This document shows, piece after piece, positions 26,621 through 34,710 of a stretch of 48,491 nt of DNA (within the stretch, counting starts at the first letter, position 1; each line of letters begins with the position of its first letter). Below the pieces are notes generated by a model. That model was not told the DNA's origin. It saw nothing but the letters and a program-made list of their open reading frames with translations, and ran no database searches. The DNA is from Paraburkholderia graminis C4D1M. GTDB taxonomy: Bacteria > Pseudomonadota > Gammaproteobacteria > Burkholderiales > Burkholderiaceae. The stretch is from positions 1-48,491 of the forward strand of contig NZ_ABLD01000032.1 of assembly GCF_000172415.1 (NCBI RefSeq), read 5' to 3'. Both the position numbers and the translations under genes were made by a program.

Positions 26621-27631
26621 ATGAAAACAGTTGTCGTAACGCAATATGGCGATCCGGAAAAATACGTTCGTTGCATTGAAGTTCCGGATCCCGGCGCACC
26701 CGGCGAAGACGAAGTTTTATTCGACGTAGTGGCGTTCCCCATCAATCCAGCTGACATATCGTTCTGTTGGGGGCGGTACAGGTTACGGCCCGAGTTACCG
26801 GCTACGCCGGGTGCGGAATGTGTAGGGCGAGTGGTCGCGATTGGCCGAGCCGTCCGTCACATTGCCGTGGGCGATCTGGTGATCAACCTCGACCGCGAAA
26901 ATTGGACGCAACGCCGCCTCGTCAAGGCTCACCGTGTCATCGTGGTTCCCGCAGAAATTGACGTCAAGCAAGCGGCGATGACGCGGATCAACCCACCTAC
27001 AGCGCATCTGCTTCTTTCCGATGTGGTGACACTCAACCGAGGCGACTGGATTATCCAGAATGCTGCCAATTCAGCCGTTGGTCGGTTGATCATCGCTTTT
27101 GCGAAAGAACGTGGAATTAACACCGTGAACGTCGTTCGACGCGACGAGGCACGGCAGCAGCTCGCGGATCTCGGTGTGGATTTCTGTGTGACGGACAGCG
27201 AAAATCTGGCGCGGTCGGTGAGGGCGCTGACGGATAACACCGCGATCAAGCTGGGAATCGATGCCGTGGCGGGTTCGGCGACGAATCGTATCGCGTCCTG
27301 TGTGGCGGATGGAGGCGTCGTGTGCATCTACGGATCGGTATCGCGAGAAAACATCGTCCTCCCGCCTGCTCATCTCGTTTACCGTGGCCTGAAATTCACG
27401 GGTTTTCTTCTTGGGCGGTTCCTTGACCGGAAGTCCGAAGCCAACGTTGCAGGAATCTATCGGGAAATCTTTGCGCGCATCGCACACGGCCTGAGAGTTG
27501 ATATTGAACGGGTATATCCAATCGAAGATATCGGCGAGGCAATTGCACACGCCGACCGTGCGAGAGATGGCGGAAAGATTCTCGTTGCGCCTAATGGGCT
27601 GGAGCGCCTACTTCCCGCGAGGCAATCCTAA
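26621..27631 (+). CDS. Medium-chain reductase, 2-enoyl-thioester reductase (MECR)-like
   Basis: A 336-residue MDR-superfamily NADPH oxidoreductase without the structural-zinc cysteine cluster. It matches the mitochondrial enoyl-thioester reductase pattern: INPADISFCWGRY with the Tyr used for protonation, GAECVGRVVAIG, RINPPTAHLLL, then DWIIQNAANSAVGRLIIAFAKERG as the nucleotide-binding fold and VNVVRRDE. So it probably reduces a 2-enoyl-CoA or related unsaturated thioester. It follows the NodB-fold gene by 32 bases and ends the operon. Quinone oxidoreductase is the alternative name often given to this family. Confidence 0.85.
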   Translation: MKTVVVTQYGDPEKYVRCIEVPDPGAPGEDEVLFDVVAFPINPADISFCWGRYRLRPELPATPGAECVGRVVAIGRAVRHIAVGDLVINLDRENWTQRRLVKAHRVIVVPAEIDVKQAAMTRINPPTAHLLLSDVVTLNRGDWIIQNAANSAVGRLIIAFAKERGINTVNVVRRDEARQQLADLGVDFCVTDSENLARSVRALTDNTAIKLGIDAVAGSATNRIASCVADGGVVCIYGSVSRENIVLPPAHLVYRGLKFTGFLLGRFLDRKSEANVAGIYREIFARIAHGLRVDIERVYPIEDIGEAIAHADRARDGGKILVAPNGLERLLPARQS

Positions 27632-28509
27632 CGGGTGCCGAGTGTGATGTTTTGTATAGCACTGTAGGGCGAAAACCACACTCTGCGGATGATCACCTGG
27701 AAGCTAATTTTTTTCGCCCTCGTCTTCGGCGCTTTGGTTAACCGGACCGCTGTACGCAAGCGCAAACCCAGCATCCAGCGTTGCTCCTGATTCGTGAGCG
27801 GTACGAATTCGACGCTGTGGCCAGCAGCCAGACATTCGAATAGTGAAGAGCCGACACGGGCATGCGGCGCCACCTGCGGAACGACTACCGTTCCGAACCA
27901 GCTCCACTTGCCTATGTAAACGGTGGCGCCGCTATCAGGCGGCAAGCGCACACGTTGTCATCGTTCAACACGGCCCCGTCACTCTCAAGAAATTTCCCCA
28001 GCAAATTGCGGCGTTTCCGTATTGACAACACCTTCCCGGCATGGGTTTTTTGGTTATTTAACTTGCACGGAAAAATGTGTCAATACGTTGAATATTATGT
28101 ATTTTACGTAAATTTTGACTAATGGCAAAGTCGCCATCAGTACCGCAGTTATGGGATTTTAACAGCACCCTGCGGACAGGAGGGGCCAAAGATTAATTTA
28201 TTAAAAACGATACCTGATTAGATATGAAAAATATGAAATTTCAATCAAATGAAGGAGTTTGGGAAGTCTTTCATTTTTATTTTCGTGCGTGGCCTTCAGT
28301 GACGCGGCCGGTAGATCGAATTTTTAATGCAAAAATATAAGCGGTGATCGTAATGGAAAATTATTCCAACGAAGACCAGGATTTTTTTCGTCCAGATCTC
28401 TCCACCTCGAAATTTTACGCCTTCATAAGAATTTGCAGGTTGCAGTAAATGTGCCATTGAAATGGTTAGCTATTTTTTTAATAAACCCAGGTTATTTTTA
28501 AAGTCTGCC
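27632..28509. other. Long, partly AT-rich intergenic region before the porin
   Basis: About 880 bases without a convincing gene. The left part (to about 28000) has normal GC content and a leftward 107-codon frame with no recognised family. From about 28020 the sequence becomes strongly AT-rich, with poly-T and poly-A tracts, unlike the rest of the window. This may be a regulated porin promoter region. A TTGACA occurs at 28022 but no good -10 partner is spaced from it. Confidence 0.5.
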
Positions 28510-29616
28510 ATGAAAAAAATTTTTGTTTCGACCATCCTGATAGGTATGGCATTGGATGCGCATGCGCAAAGCAGCGTGACTCTATACGGCCGCCTGGATG
28601 AGGCTTTGGAGTACATGACGGGCGTCCCTGCCAATCCGAATGCCTCGGGGATCGCTCAAGGTAGCACTAATCGATTCCGGGTGATGGGAGGTGACTGGCA
28701 GGGTAGCTACTGGGGAATCAAGGGCGCCGAGGACCTTGGGGGCGGGAACAGGGTTCTGTTTCACCTCGAGAGTGGCTTCAACATTACGAACGGCCAAGGT
28801 TCGAGTGACGGTCTTTTCAATCGCTGGGCAGAAATTGGCGTCGCTAACGACAGATACGGTACTTTCATGATGGGGCGGCAACTATTTATTGCGAATGATG
28901 TCTGGGATTTTGACCCATTTGGACAGTCATTCTGGTCGTCTGCCTCGTTGGTGAGAGGGCGCAACTGGCCTTTTTCCAGTAATAACATCTCGTATCAATC
29001 TCCGAAATTCGGTGGATTTGATTTCGCCGGACAATATTCGTTGTCCAATGCCACGAGCTTCAATGGCAATGGCACCACGGCACAAGGTCGTGAAGCGGGC
29101 GCGCATATCACCTATACATCTGCGCTATTCCAGGTACGCGCAATGTATGACGAGATTCGCGATCCAGCCAATGGGGGATTCGACAATCCGTTCACCGCAT
29201 CGCGCGAATATTCCGCAATGGTAAATCTGTTTCTTGGGCAGTTTAAGGTTCAAGGATCGTACCAGGCGATTCGGACGTCAGGCGGAACGGCCACGGCAGG
29301 TGTCGCACCCACATCCCTCGACCACGAATGGGGCGGCGTGACGTGGCAGGCAACGCCCGCTGCCGCGCTTATCGCAGCGGTCTATCACGTGAACGCAAAC
29401 AAGGGAGCGGGGAACGCAACCTTATACACAGTGGGCGGCTCTTACAACTTCTCGAAACGAACCATGCTGAACATGCAGATCGCAACGACACGCAACAGCA
29501 AGTCGGCAAACTTTGGACTGTTTCCGAACAACGCTGGCACAACGGTTTCAAGTGACAATCCCTTAACTGGGCATAGCCAGTCTGGTGTGTACGTCGGTGT
29601 GCAACACCTGTTCTGA
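28510..29616 (+). CDS. Trimeric outer-membrane porin (Burkholderia/Neisseria type)
   Basis: A 368-residue general porin. The signal peptide MKKIFVSTILIGMALDAHA is followed directly by the family hallmark QSSVTLYGRLDEALEY. The body alternates short beta strands, and the protein ends with ...GVYVGVQHLF, where the terminal Phe is the outer-membrane insertion signal. The internal WGIKGAEDLGGGNRVLFHLESGFN and RQLF stretches are typical of Burkholderiales porins. It allows diffusion of small hydrophilic or aromatic compounds. It is alone on its strand, facing the LysR gene tail to tail. An in-frame ATG at 28462 exists, but starting there would bury the signal peptide. Confidence 0.93.
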   Translation: MKKIFVSTILIGMALDAHAQSSVTLYGRLDEALEYMTGVPANPNASGIAQGSTNRFRVMGGDWQGSYWGIKGAEDLGGGNRVLFHLESGFNITNGQGSSDGLFNRWAEIGVANDRYGTFMMGRQLFIANDVWDFDPFGQSFWSSASLVRGRNWPFSSNNISYQSPKFGGFDFAGQYSLSNATSFNGNGTTAQGREAGAHITYTSALFQVRAMYDEIRDPANGGFDNPFTASREYSAMVNLFLGQFKVQGSYQAIRTSGGTATAGVAPTSLDHEWGGVTWQATPAAALIAAVYHVNANKGAGNATLYTVGGSYNFSKRTMLNMQIATTRNSKSANFGLFPNNAGTTVSSDNPLTGHSQSGVYVGVQHLF

Positions 29617-30251
29617 GTCGTATCGTGGCAAACCGGGCAGAAACAGGTTAGTTCCTGAGAGATGAGTGTCGTTTCGTTCGGCGGGAAGGCAAGCACCAGC
29701 CTGGACAACACCGATGCAGCATCGACGAGCGGTGCGATGACTATCGCGCAGCCCCGATCCACGTCGACTAGGGAGGCGGATCGCACGCTCGGTATCGATA
29801 TGCGCTGAGCTCCAGGCAAGGTAAGGGGAACGGACAGGTTCCAGATTCGCTGGGGCCTGTCCTGTTCGCGTCCAGCTTGTGCTGCGAATACCGTTTCCGT
29901 TGTCGTTGCATTGCGGTCACGATTCATTGATGACGATTGGTGAAGGCTTAGCCGGCAACTGATGGACGGGTTCACAGAGGCGGAAGAGCGTCTGGGTCAC
30001 ATCCCGACAGTCGTGGTTGAGTCTGGTAGGAGACAGAGGCGCGGCGCACTGCTATTTCTGGATTTTTTCAGGATTAGCAAACGCGATTCAGCACGACATG
30101 GCTCGAATGGTCGTTGACCGATCCGAGCCACAAAAAAGCCGTACAACACGAGGATGGTGCGGAAGCTGCTGTTGGTATTCATCAGAGCCGATACTCCAGG
30201 TCGACGCGACGTTTCTTGATCGCCGCGGATCGAGTCGATTCCGAGAATCGA
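29617..30251. other. Intergenic region between porin and LysR gene
   Basis: About 635 bases between convergent genes with no recognisable coding sequence. A short inverted repeat (GGACAGG at 29832-29838, CCTGTCC at 29856-29862) is the only clear structure and is too loose to call a terminator. Short leftward frames here show no family motif. Confidence 0.4.
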
Positions 30252-31214
30252 TCAGTCGACGTCCGAGAGCGTTCGAGCAACTTCGGGAATTGCAACAGAC
30301 GTATCGTCTGAGTCAATATCGCGGAACAGATCCTTGACGATGTCGATTATCGACCTGACGAAAGCCGGTTTATGGTTGCCGTACATGTCAGCAACGATCA
30401 GCGTGGGGGCAGGCAAATCGTCGATGAGTGGACGACGGACCAGGCCTCGCCCATCCGGGGTGGAGTACTTGCCAGGCATCATATGAAGAAGTGCCACGCC
30501 GAATCCTGCCGTAACGGCGGACTTTACCGTTTCATAGGACCGCGCGCGGAAGCCAATTCGAGGCCTGGATGGCAGTACATCGAAGAGACTCGTTAAATAA
30601 CTGGAAGTCTGGGGGAGATCGAGTAGCACGAGTGGTCGTGTAGCCAGTTCCGCAATTGAAACGGCGCTTTTCCCGGCGAGTGGATCGCCGCTCGGGAGGA
30701 GCGCATGTCCCGGAATTTGACAGATTCTGGTGGTGCAATCGTCCCCGAAGGTTGGTCCGATGTCGTAGGTGATGATCAACTCAACTTCACCGCTGTCCAG
30801 CCATTCTCTAAGCTGAACCTGATTGCCTTCATAAAGAAGTATCTCCACATCTCCGTACTTTGCTACAAACCGCCGAAGCACCTCGGCAACGAAAAGTGAG
30901 CCGAACGGTTCGAAGCATGCCACTCGCAATGTCTGAGGGGCGCTATTTACGAGGCCGCCAATCTGACGGTTGAATTCACCAGCGGCGGCTAATAGAGTAC
31001 TTGCCGCGGTTGTGAAACGCTCTCCAGCTCTCGTTATTTGAATTCCTCGAGACGGGCGTCGATCGAAGATTCTTGCACCCAAGACGTCCTCTGCGATCGC
31101 GATGGCGGCCAGTATGGAGGACTGTGAAATATGAAGAGTTTCCGTCGCGGCCTGAATGCTGCCAAGACGCGCCACCTCGCAGACGTATCGAAGCTGTTTA
31201 TGAGTCAGGTTCAC
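30252..31214 (-). CDS. LysR-family transcriptional regulator
   Basis: A 320-residue LysR-type regulator. The N-terminal winged helix-turn-helix reads LTHKQLRYVCEVARLGSIQAATETLHISQSSILAAIAIAEDVLGARIF, followed by the substrate-binding domain (from about residue 90, with LRVACFEPFGSLFVAEVLRRF). The start is GTG at 31214, preceded by AGGAGG four bases away; the in-frame ATG further upstream lacks a site. The likely targets are the porin to its right end or the neighbouring transporter block. Its upstream side abuts the amidase fragment, so an ancient junction lies within about 75 bases of the start. Confidence 0.9.
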   Translation of the reverse strand: MNLTHKQLRYVCEVARLGSIQAATETLHISQSSILAAIAIAEDVLGARIFDRRPSRGIQITRAGERFTTAASTLLAAAGEFNRQIGGLVNSAPQTLRVACFEPFGSLFVAEVLRRFVAKYGDVEILLYEGNQVQLREWLDSGEVELIITYDIGPTFGDDCTTRICQIPGHALLPSGDPLAGKSAVSIAELATRPLVLLDLPQTSSYLTSLFDVLPSRPRIGFRARSYETVKSAVTAGFGVALLHMMPGKYSTPDGRGLVRRPLIDDLPAPTLIVADMYGNHKPAFVRSIIDIVKDLFRDIDSDDTSVAIPEVARTLSDVD

Positions 31215-31286
31215 ATTGCCTCCTGAGCAAAAAATCGCTCGGCCAGAACAGGGTGCTGGTTCGATTGCAGGGTCCAGCATAAAAGG

Positions 31287-31368
31287 AGGTGGCGCGTAGC
31301 ACCGAGACCTCTTTCGATCTTACGAAGTCGGCCACGCTGTTGGCCAACAGCCGCTCGATCTCCTCCAT
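31287..31368 (-). pseudogene. N-terminal fragment of a second amidase gene
   Basis: From ATG 31368 leftwards it reads MEEIERLLANSVADFVRSK, clearly homologous to MEELWRLSAAELADLIRSK of the amidase at 3211-4590. The 5' leader is conserved too (AGGAGAGTATTTC before the ATG, and TGTTCCTGA beyond). Homology stops after about 25 codons, where the LysR upstream region begins. The remaining 430 codons are deleted. Confidence 0.8.
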
Positions 31369-31610
31369 GAAATACTCTCCTGTTCCTGAATCAAAAAACG
31401 GATGAAGTGGTAAAGCAGAGCTCATGACTGCTTGGGTTCAAGATACTGTGTGTTGACAGCATGTTGTCCACGGTGCGACCGCTGGTCATCGAAACGTAAC
31501 GCGTCTGGCCGCCCTCGATCTCTTGCAAGGGTGCTCCGCTTCTAGTACGACGTATCTGACTGGACGCGCTCACCGTTGCAAACGATCTCCGGGTCATACA
31601 CCAGGGTCGG

Positions 31611-31772
31611 TCAGATAATGAGAGCTGGGTCTTCAGTCAGTCGCGACTGAGGTTGCATGCGTCGCACATCTTTTTTCTCTTTTGATGACGTAACACCGAA
31701 GGAGAATTGCGGGTCTGCAATCACTAGCGCCGTCGGGGCGGAAAACTGACTCATCCAGTGGCGGGTTGCACC
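31611..31772 (-). pseudogene. Diverged remnant of the unknown 179-aa gene
   Basis: Leftward translation from about 31772 to TGA at 31611 gives GATRHW...LVIAD...FSFGVT...KEKKDVRR...RLTEDPALII. It aligns with one single-residue gap to RATRCW...LTVD...VAFGVT...KEARR...RLNGDPGLIV of the gene at 4676-5215, with roughly 35-40% identity. It lacks the N-terminal part and the C-terminal 28 residues. It lies exactly where the first cluster predicts, between the amidase start and the permease. Confidence 0.7.
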
Positions 31773-31789
31773 TTTGGTGCCGCCACTGG
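31755..31789. other. Strong hairpin inside the remnant region
   Basis: CCAGTGGCGG (31755-31764) pairs perfectly with CCGCCACTGG (31780-31789), and CACC/GGTG extend the pairing around a TTT loop with a four-base bulge. There is no T tract on either side, so it is not a standard terminator. Confidence 0.5.
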
Positions 31790-31797
31790 TCGGGTTT

Positions 31798-31821
31798 CGC
31801 CGTATCGCCGTATCGCCGTAT
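31798..31821. repeat. Three tandem copies of CGCCGTAT
   Basis: The octamer CGCCGTAT is repeated three times without change, followed by CGTC and an eight-T run. It lies at the left boundary of the second ABC repeat. Confidence 0.85.
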
Positions 31822-31899
31822 CGTCATTTTTTTTGCATTGATCCGTACAAGGCAGCGTCACCCGCGATCTTCAAGCAGGCAGAATGCCAGCGATAAATT

Positions 31900-33102
31900 T
31901 CAGGGGCGCACGAATAGCTTGCCTCCACGCTTGGAGAGGACATCGACATAAACGGCCAGCATGAGGACGATACCGCTGACGATGTTCTGGTAAGCGGTCG
32001 GCACATTGAGCAGCGAGAGGCCGTTCGAGAGACTCTGCATGAGCAGCGCGCCGAGCAGGATGCCCGGCACGGTGCCGGTGCCGCCGTAGAGACTGGCCCC
32101 GCCGATGACGACCGCCGCGATCGCGTTGAGCTCCAGGAACAGGCCCGACTCGGGCGGCGCCGACCCAAGGCGGCCCACGAACATGAGCGTGCCGAGTCCG
32201 GTCAGCACCCCGATGAGGATGAACGAGGTCATCAGGTGTCGGGTGATCGGAATGCCTGCCGAGCGGGCCGCGGCACGGTTGCCGCCCACGGCATACACGT
32301 GACGCCCCCATACCGTATTGGTCAGCATCCACGAGAGGATGGCCGCGGCAACCAGCGTGATGGCCACCGGCATGGGCAGGCCGAGATAGGACAGCGTCGA
32401 CCATGAGAGGAGGGCGACACTGGCGAAGCCCAGGATGGCCCGGACCAGTGCCTGACGACGCCGTGCCGGGTCATTCAGGTGGCGCAGCGGCAGCAGCGAG
32501 ATGAGCGCGGCAATGGCCAGAAACACCCAGAGCACGGGGCCGCTCAGAAACGCGTCGCCGAAGAAGCGGATGCCTTCCGAGATGCCCGAGATGGTGCGCC
32601 CGCCGGACAGGGCCAGCGCGATGCCGCGAAACAGCATCAGGCCACCGAGCGTCGCCACGAATGACGGCAGGCCGAAGCGCGCCACCCAGGTGCCATTCCA
32701 TACCCCGACCAGCACACCCATGCCGATCGCCGCGGCCACCGTCACCCATGGGCTGACCAGATGGCTGGCCTCGAGCAGGGCGACGACGGTTACGCAAAGG
32801 CTCATGAACGAGCCCACGGACAGATCGATTTCGCCCTGCGCGACCACCACGAGCATGCCCAGGGCGACCATCGCCGTGATGGCCGTCTGTCGCATGAGGT
32901 TGGTCACGTTGCGGTCGCTGACGAATACGCCATCGGTGAGGAATGAGAAGGCGATCCAGACCAGGGCCACGGCCACCAGCAACCCGGCGGCGGAGCGGGC
33001 CACGGAGATGATCGAGCTCGCGCGGTTCGGGGCCGCGGCCTTCGCTTCCGGAGCGGGCGCCGCAATCGCGGGGGTGTTCGTTTCAGCTGTGTTCGATTTC
33101 AT
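31900..33102 (-). CDS. ABC sugar-type permease, copy 2 (XylH/RbsC family)
   Basis: A 400-residue permease differing from the copy at 5239 by only a handful of residues (for example PLRHLNDPA in place of PLRQLKDPG near residue 205, and AILGFA in place of AALGFA). The same membrane segments and CUT2 motifs are present. Nothing intact follows it: only the degenerate remnant of the unknown protein and the amidase stump lie downstream. The three transporter genes remain intact, so the importer itself should be functional. Confidence 0.93.
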   Translation of the reverse strand: MKSNTAETNTPAIAAPAPEAKAAAPNRASSIISVARSAAGLLVAVALVWIAFSFLTDGVFVSDRNVTNLMRQTAITAMVALGMLVVVAQGEIDLSVGSFMSLCVTVVALLEASHLVSPWVTVAAAIGMGVLVGVWNGTWVARFGLPSFVATLGGLMLFRGIALALSGGRTISGISEGIRFFGDAFLSGPVLWVFLAIAALISLLPLRHLNDPARRRQALVRAILGFASVALLSWSTLSYLGLPMPVAITLVAAAILSWMLTNTVWGRHVYAVGGNRAAARSAGIPITRHLMTSFILIGVLTGLGTLMFVGRLGSAPPESGLFLELNAIAAVVIGGASLYGGTGTVPGILLGALLMQSLSNGLSLLNVPTAYQNIVSGIVLMLAVYVDVLSKRGGKLFVRP

Positions 33103-33122
33103 TGCTGTTCCAGTTTGTCCAT

Positions 33123-34706
33123 TTATTGCAGTCCACCCGCGAGCGCAAGCAGCTCGTGCGGGTTGGTGTCTTTCGTGTCGAGCAGCGCTACCTGTTTGCC
33201 GTCGCGCAGCACCAGGATCCGGTCCGAGAGCTCCAGCGCCTCCGATTCCTCCATCGTCGCGTAGAGCACAGCGGTGCCGGTTGCGGCGACCTTGCGGATG
33301 AGCCGGTAGACGTCCTGCTTTGCGCCAAGATCGATGCCGCGCGTGGGTTCATCGAGCAGCACCAGACGCGGCTGGTTGATCAGGGCGCGCGCGAGCAGGA
33401 CCTTCTGCTGGTTGCCGCCGCTCAGATTCGCTATCGGCTGGGCAGGTCCCTGCGTGCGGATGGCCAGATCGCGGATGTACTCCCGGCACAATGCTTCCGC
33501 GCTCTGCTCGTCGACCACGGGGCCTTTCCAGCGCGGCGCGCCGCGATGCCAGCCCAGCATCATGTTCTGCAGGACGGAGAGATGGGCGACGACGCCGTCG
33601 CGCTGCCGCTCGGCCGAGACATAGGCCACGCCTGCGAGGATGGAATCGCGCGGGTTGCGCGGGCGCAGCGCGGCGCCCGCGAGCTCGAGCACACCGTCGC
33701 TCAGCTCCGGCAGCAGGCCATAGAGCGACTGCAGCAGCTCGGTCTTGCCCGCGCCGAGCGGGCCATACACGGCCACGATCTCGTTGCGCGCCAGCGCAAG
33801 GTTGATCGGGGCGAGATCGCGCGGATTGTCCAGCGACTTCGAGATACGCCAGTCGCGGATCCTGACGAGCGTGCCCTGCGTCTTCAGGCGCGAGTCCTGG
33901 GCGAGCGGCGCGAGCGTGTCGCTGCGGCCATCGCCCAGCATGCCGCGTACGATCGAGGCATGATCGAGTTGCGCGCGTGGCGCGCAGACGGCGACACGGC
34001 CATCGCGCAGGATCACCACACGGTCGCAGACCTTCAGGATTTCGTCGGTCCGGTGGGAGATGAAGATGATGCCGGCGCCCTGGGCGGCGAGTTCGCGCAT
34101 GCGTCGCAGCAGCACCTCGATCTCGCCGGCGCCCAGCGCAGAGGTCGACTCATCGAAGACGAACACGCGGGCGCCGCTCGCGATGGCGCGCGCAATCTCC
34201 ACCTGCTCCATCAGCGCCACGCCACCTTGGCCGGCCAGTGGCTTGCGCGTATCGATGTCCAGCCCGAGTTTGCGCATGGCGGTGTCGGCCTGGGCATACA
34301 GGCCTTTCCAGTCGATGACACCGAACCGCGAAGGCTCGATCGTGAGCATCACGTTCTCACCGATCGTCAGCTGGGGGACAACGGAGCCCTCCTGGTGAAC
34401 GAGAGCCACACCTGCACGATGAGCGTCACGCGAATGACTGAACGCGGCGGGACTGCCATTGCAGGTGACGGTTCCCCGGTACGAGCCGAACGCAATCTCA
34501 CCGACGATGACCTTCGCCAGCGTGCTCTTGCCGGCGCCATTGGCGCCCATCAACCCGACGACCTCTCCAGGCGATACGTTAAAGCTGACATTGTCGAGGG
34601 CGCGCGTGGCTCCAAACTCGACGGTGATGCCGTCGAGCTGAAGCAGGTCGGGGGCGGTGTGGGCGCTCATGACTGACGGCGCGACAGACGCTTCCATATT
34701 CATCAT
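33123..34706 (-). CDS. Fused two-domain ABC ATPase, copy 2 (XylG/RbsA family)
   Basis: A 527-residue protein, six residues shorter than copy 1 because of an 18-base deletion in the N-terminal leader (residues 12-25), which also carries several substitutions. From the first catalytic domain onward it is identical to copy 1, including both Walker A motifs, the degenerate first signature and the full LSGGNQQK in the second half. Such confinement of change to the leader is consistent with a conversion tract ending at 34637. Confidence 0.95.
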   Translation of the reverse strand: MMNMEASVAPSVMSAHTAPDLLQLDGITVEFGATRALDNVSFNVSPGEVVGLMGANGAGKSTLAKVIVGEIAFGSYRGTVTCNGSPAAFSHSRDAHRAGVALVHQEGSVVPQLTIGENVMLTIEPSRFGVIDWKGLYAQADTAMRKLGLDIDTRKPLAGQGGVALMEQVEIARAIASGARVFVFDESTSALGAGEIEVLLRRMRELAAQGAGIIFISHRTDEILKVCDRVVILRDGRVAVCAPRAQLDHASIVRGMLGDGRSDTLAPLAQDSRLKTQGTLVRIRDWRISKSLDNPRDLAPINLALARNEIVAVYGPLGAGKTELLQSLYGLLPELSDGVLELAGAALRPRNPRDSILAGVAYVSAERQRDGVVAHLSVLQNMMLGWHRGAPRWKGPVVDEQSAEALCREYIRDLAIRTQGPAQPIANLSGGNQQKVLLARALINQPRLVLLDEPTRGIDLGAKQDVYRLIRKVAATGTAVLYATMEESEALELSDRILVLRDGKQVALLDTKDTNPHELLALAGGLQ

Positions 34707-34710
34707 CCGC

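Noticed and set aside
27628..27951. 107-codon leftward frame after the MDR gene
   Set aside because: Overlaps the MDR stop, has no clear binding site and no motif I can name.
29442..29975. 177-codon leftward frame overlapping the porin 3' end
   Set aside because: It overlaps the clear porin gene and shows no recognisable domain.
31798..31821. CRISPR-like array
   Set aside because: Only three directly adjacent octamers with no spacers; this is a simple tandem repeat.
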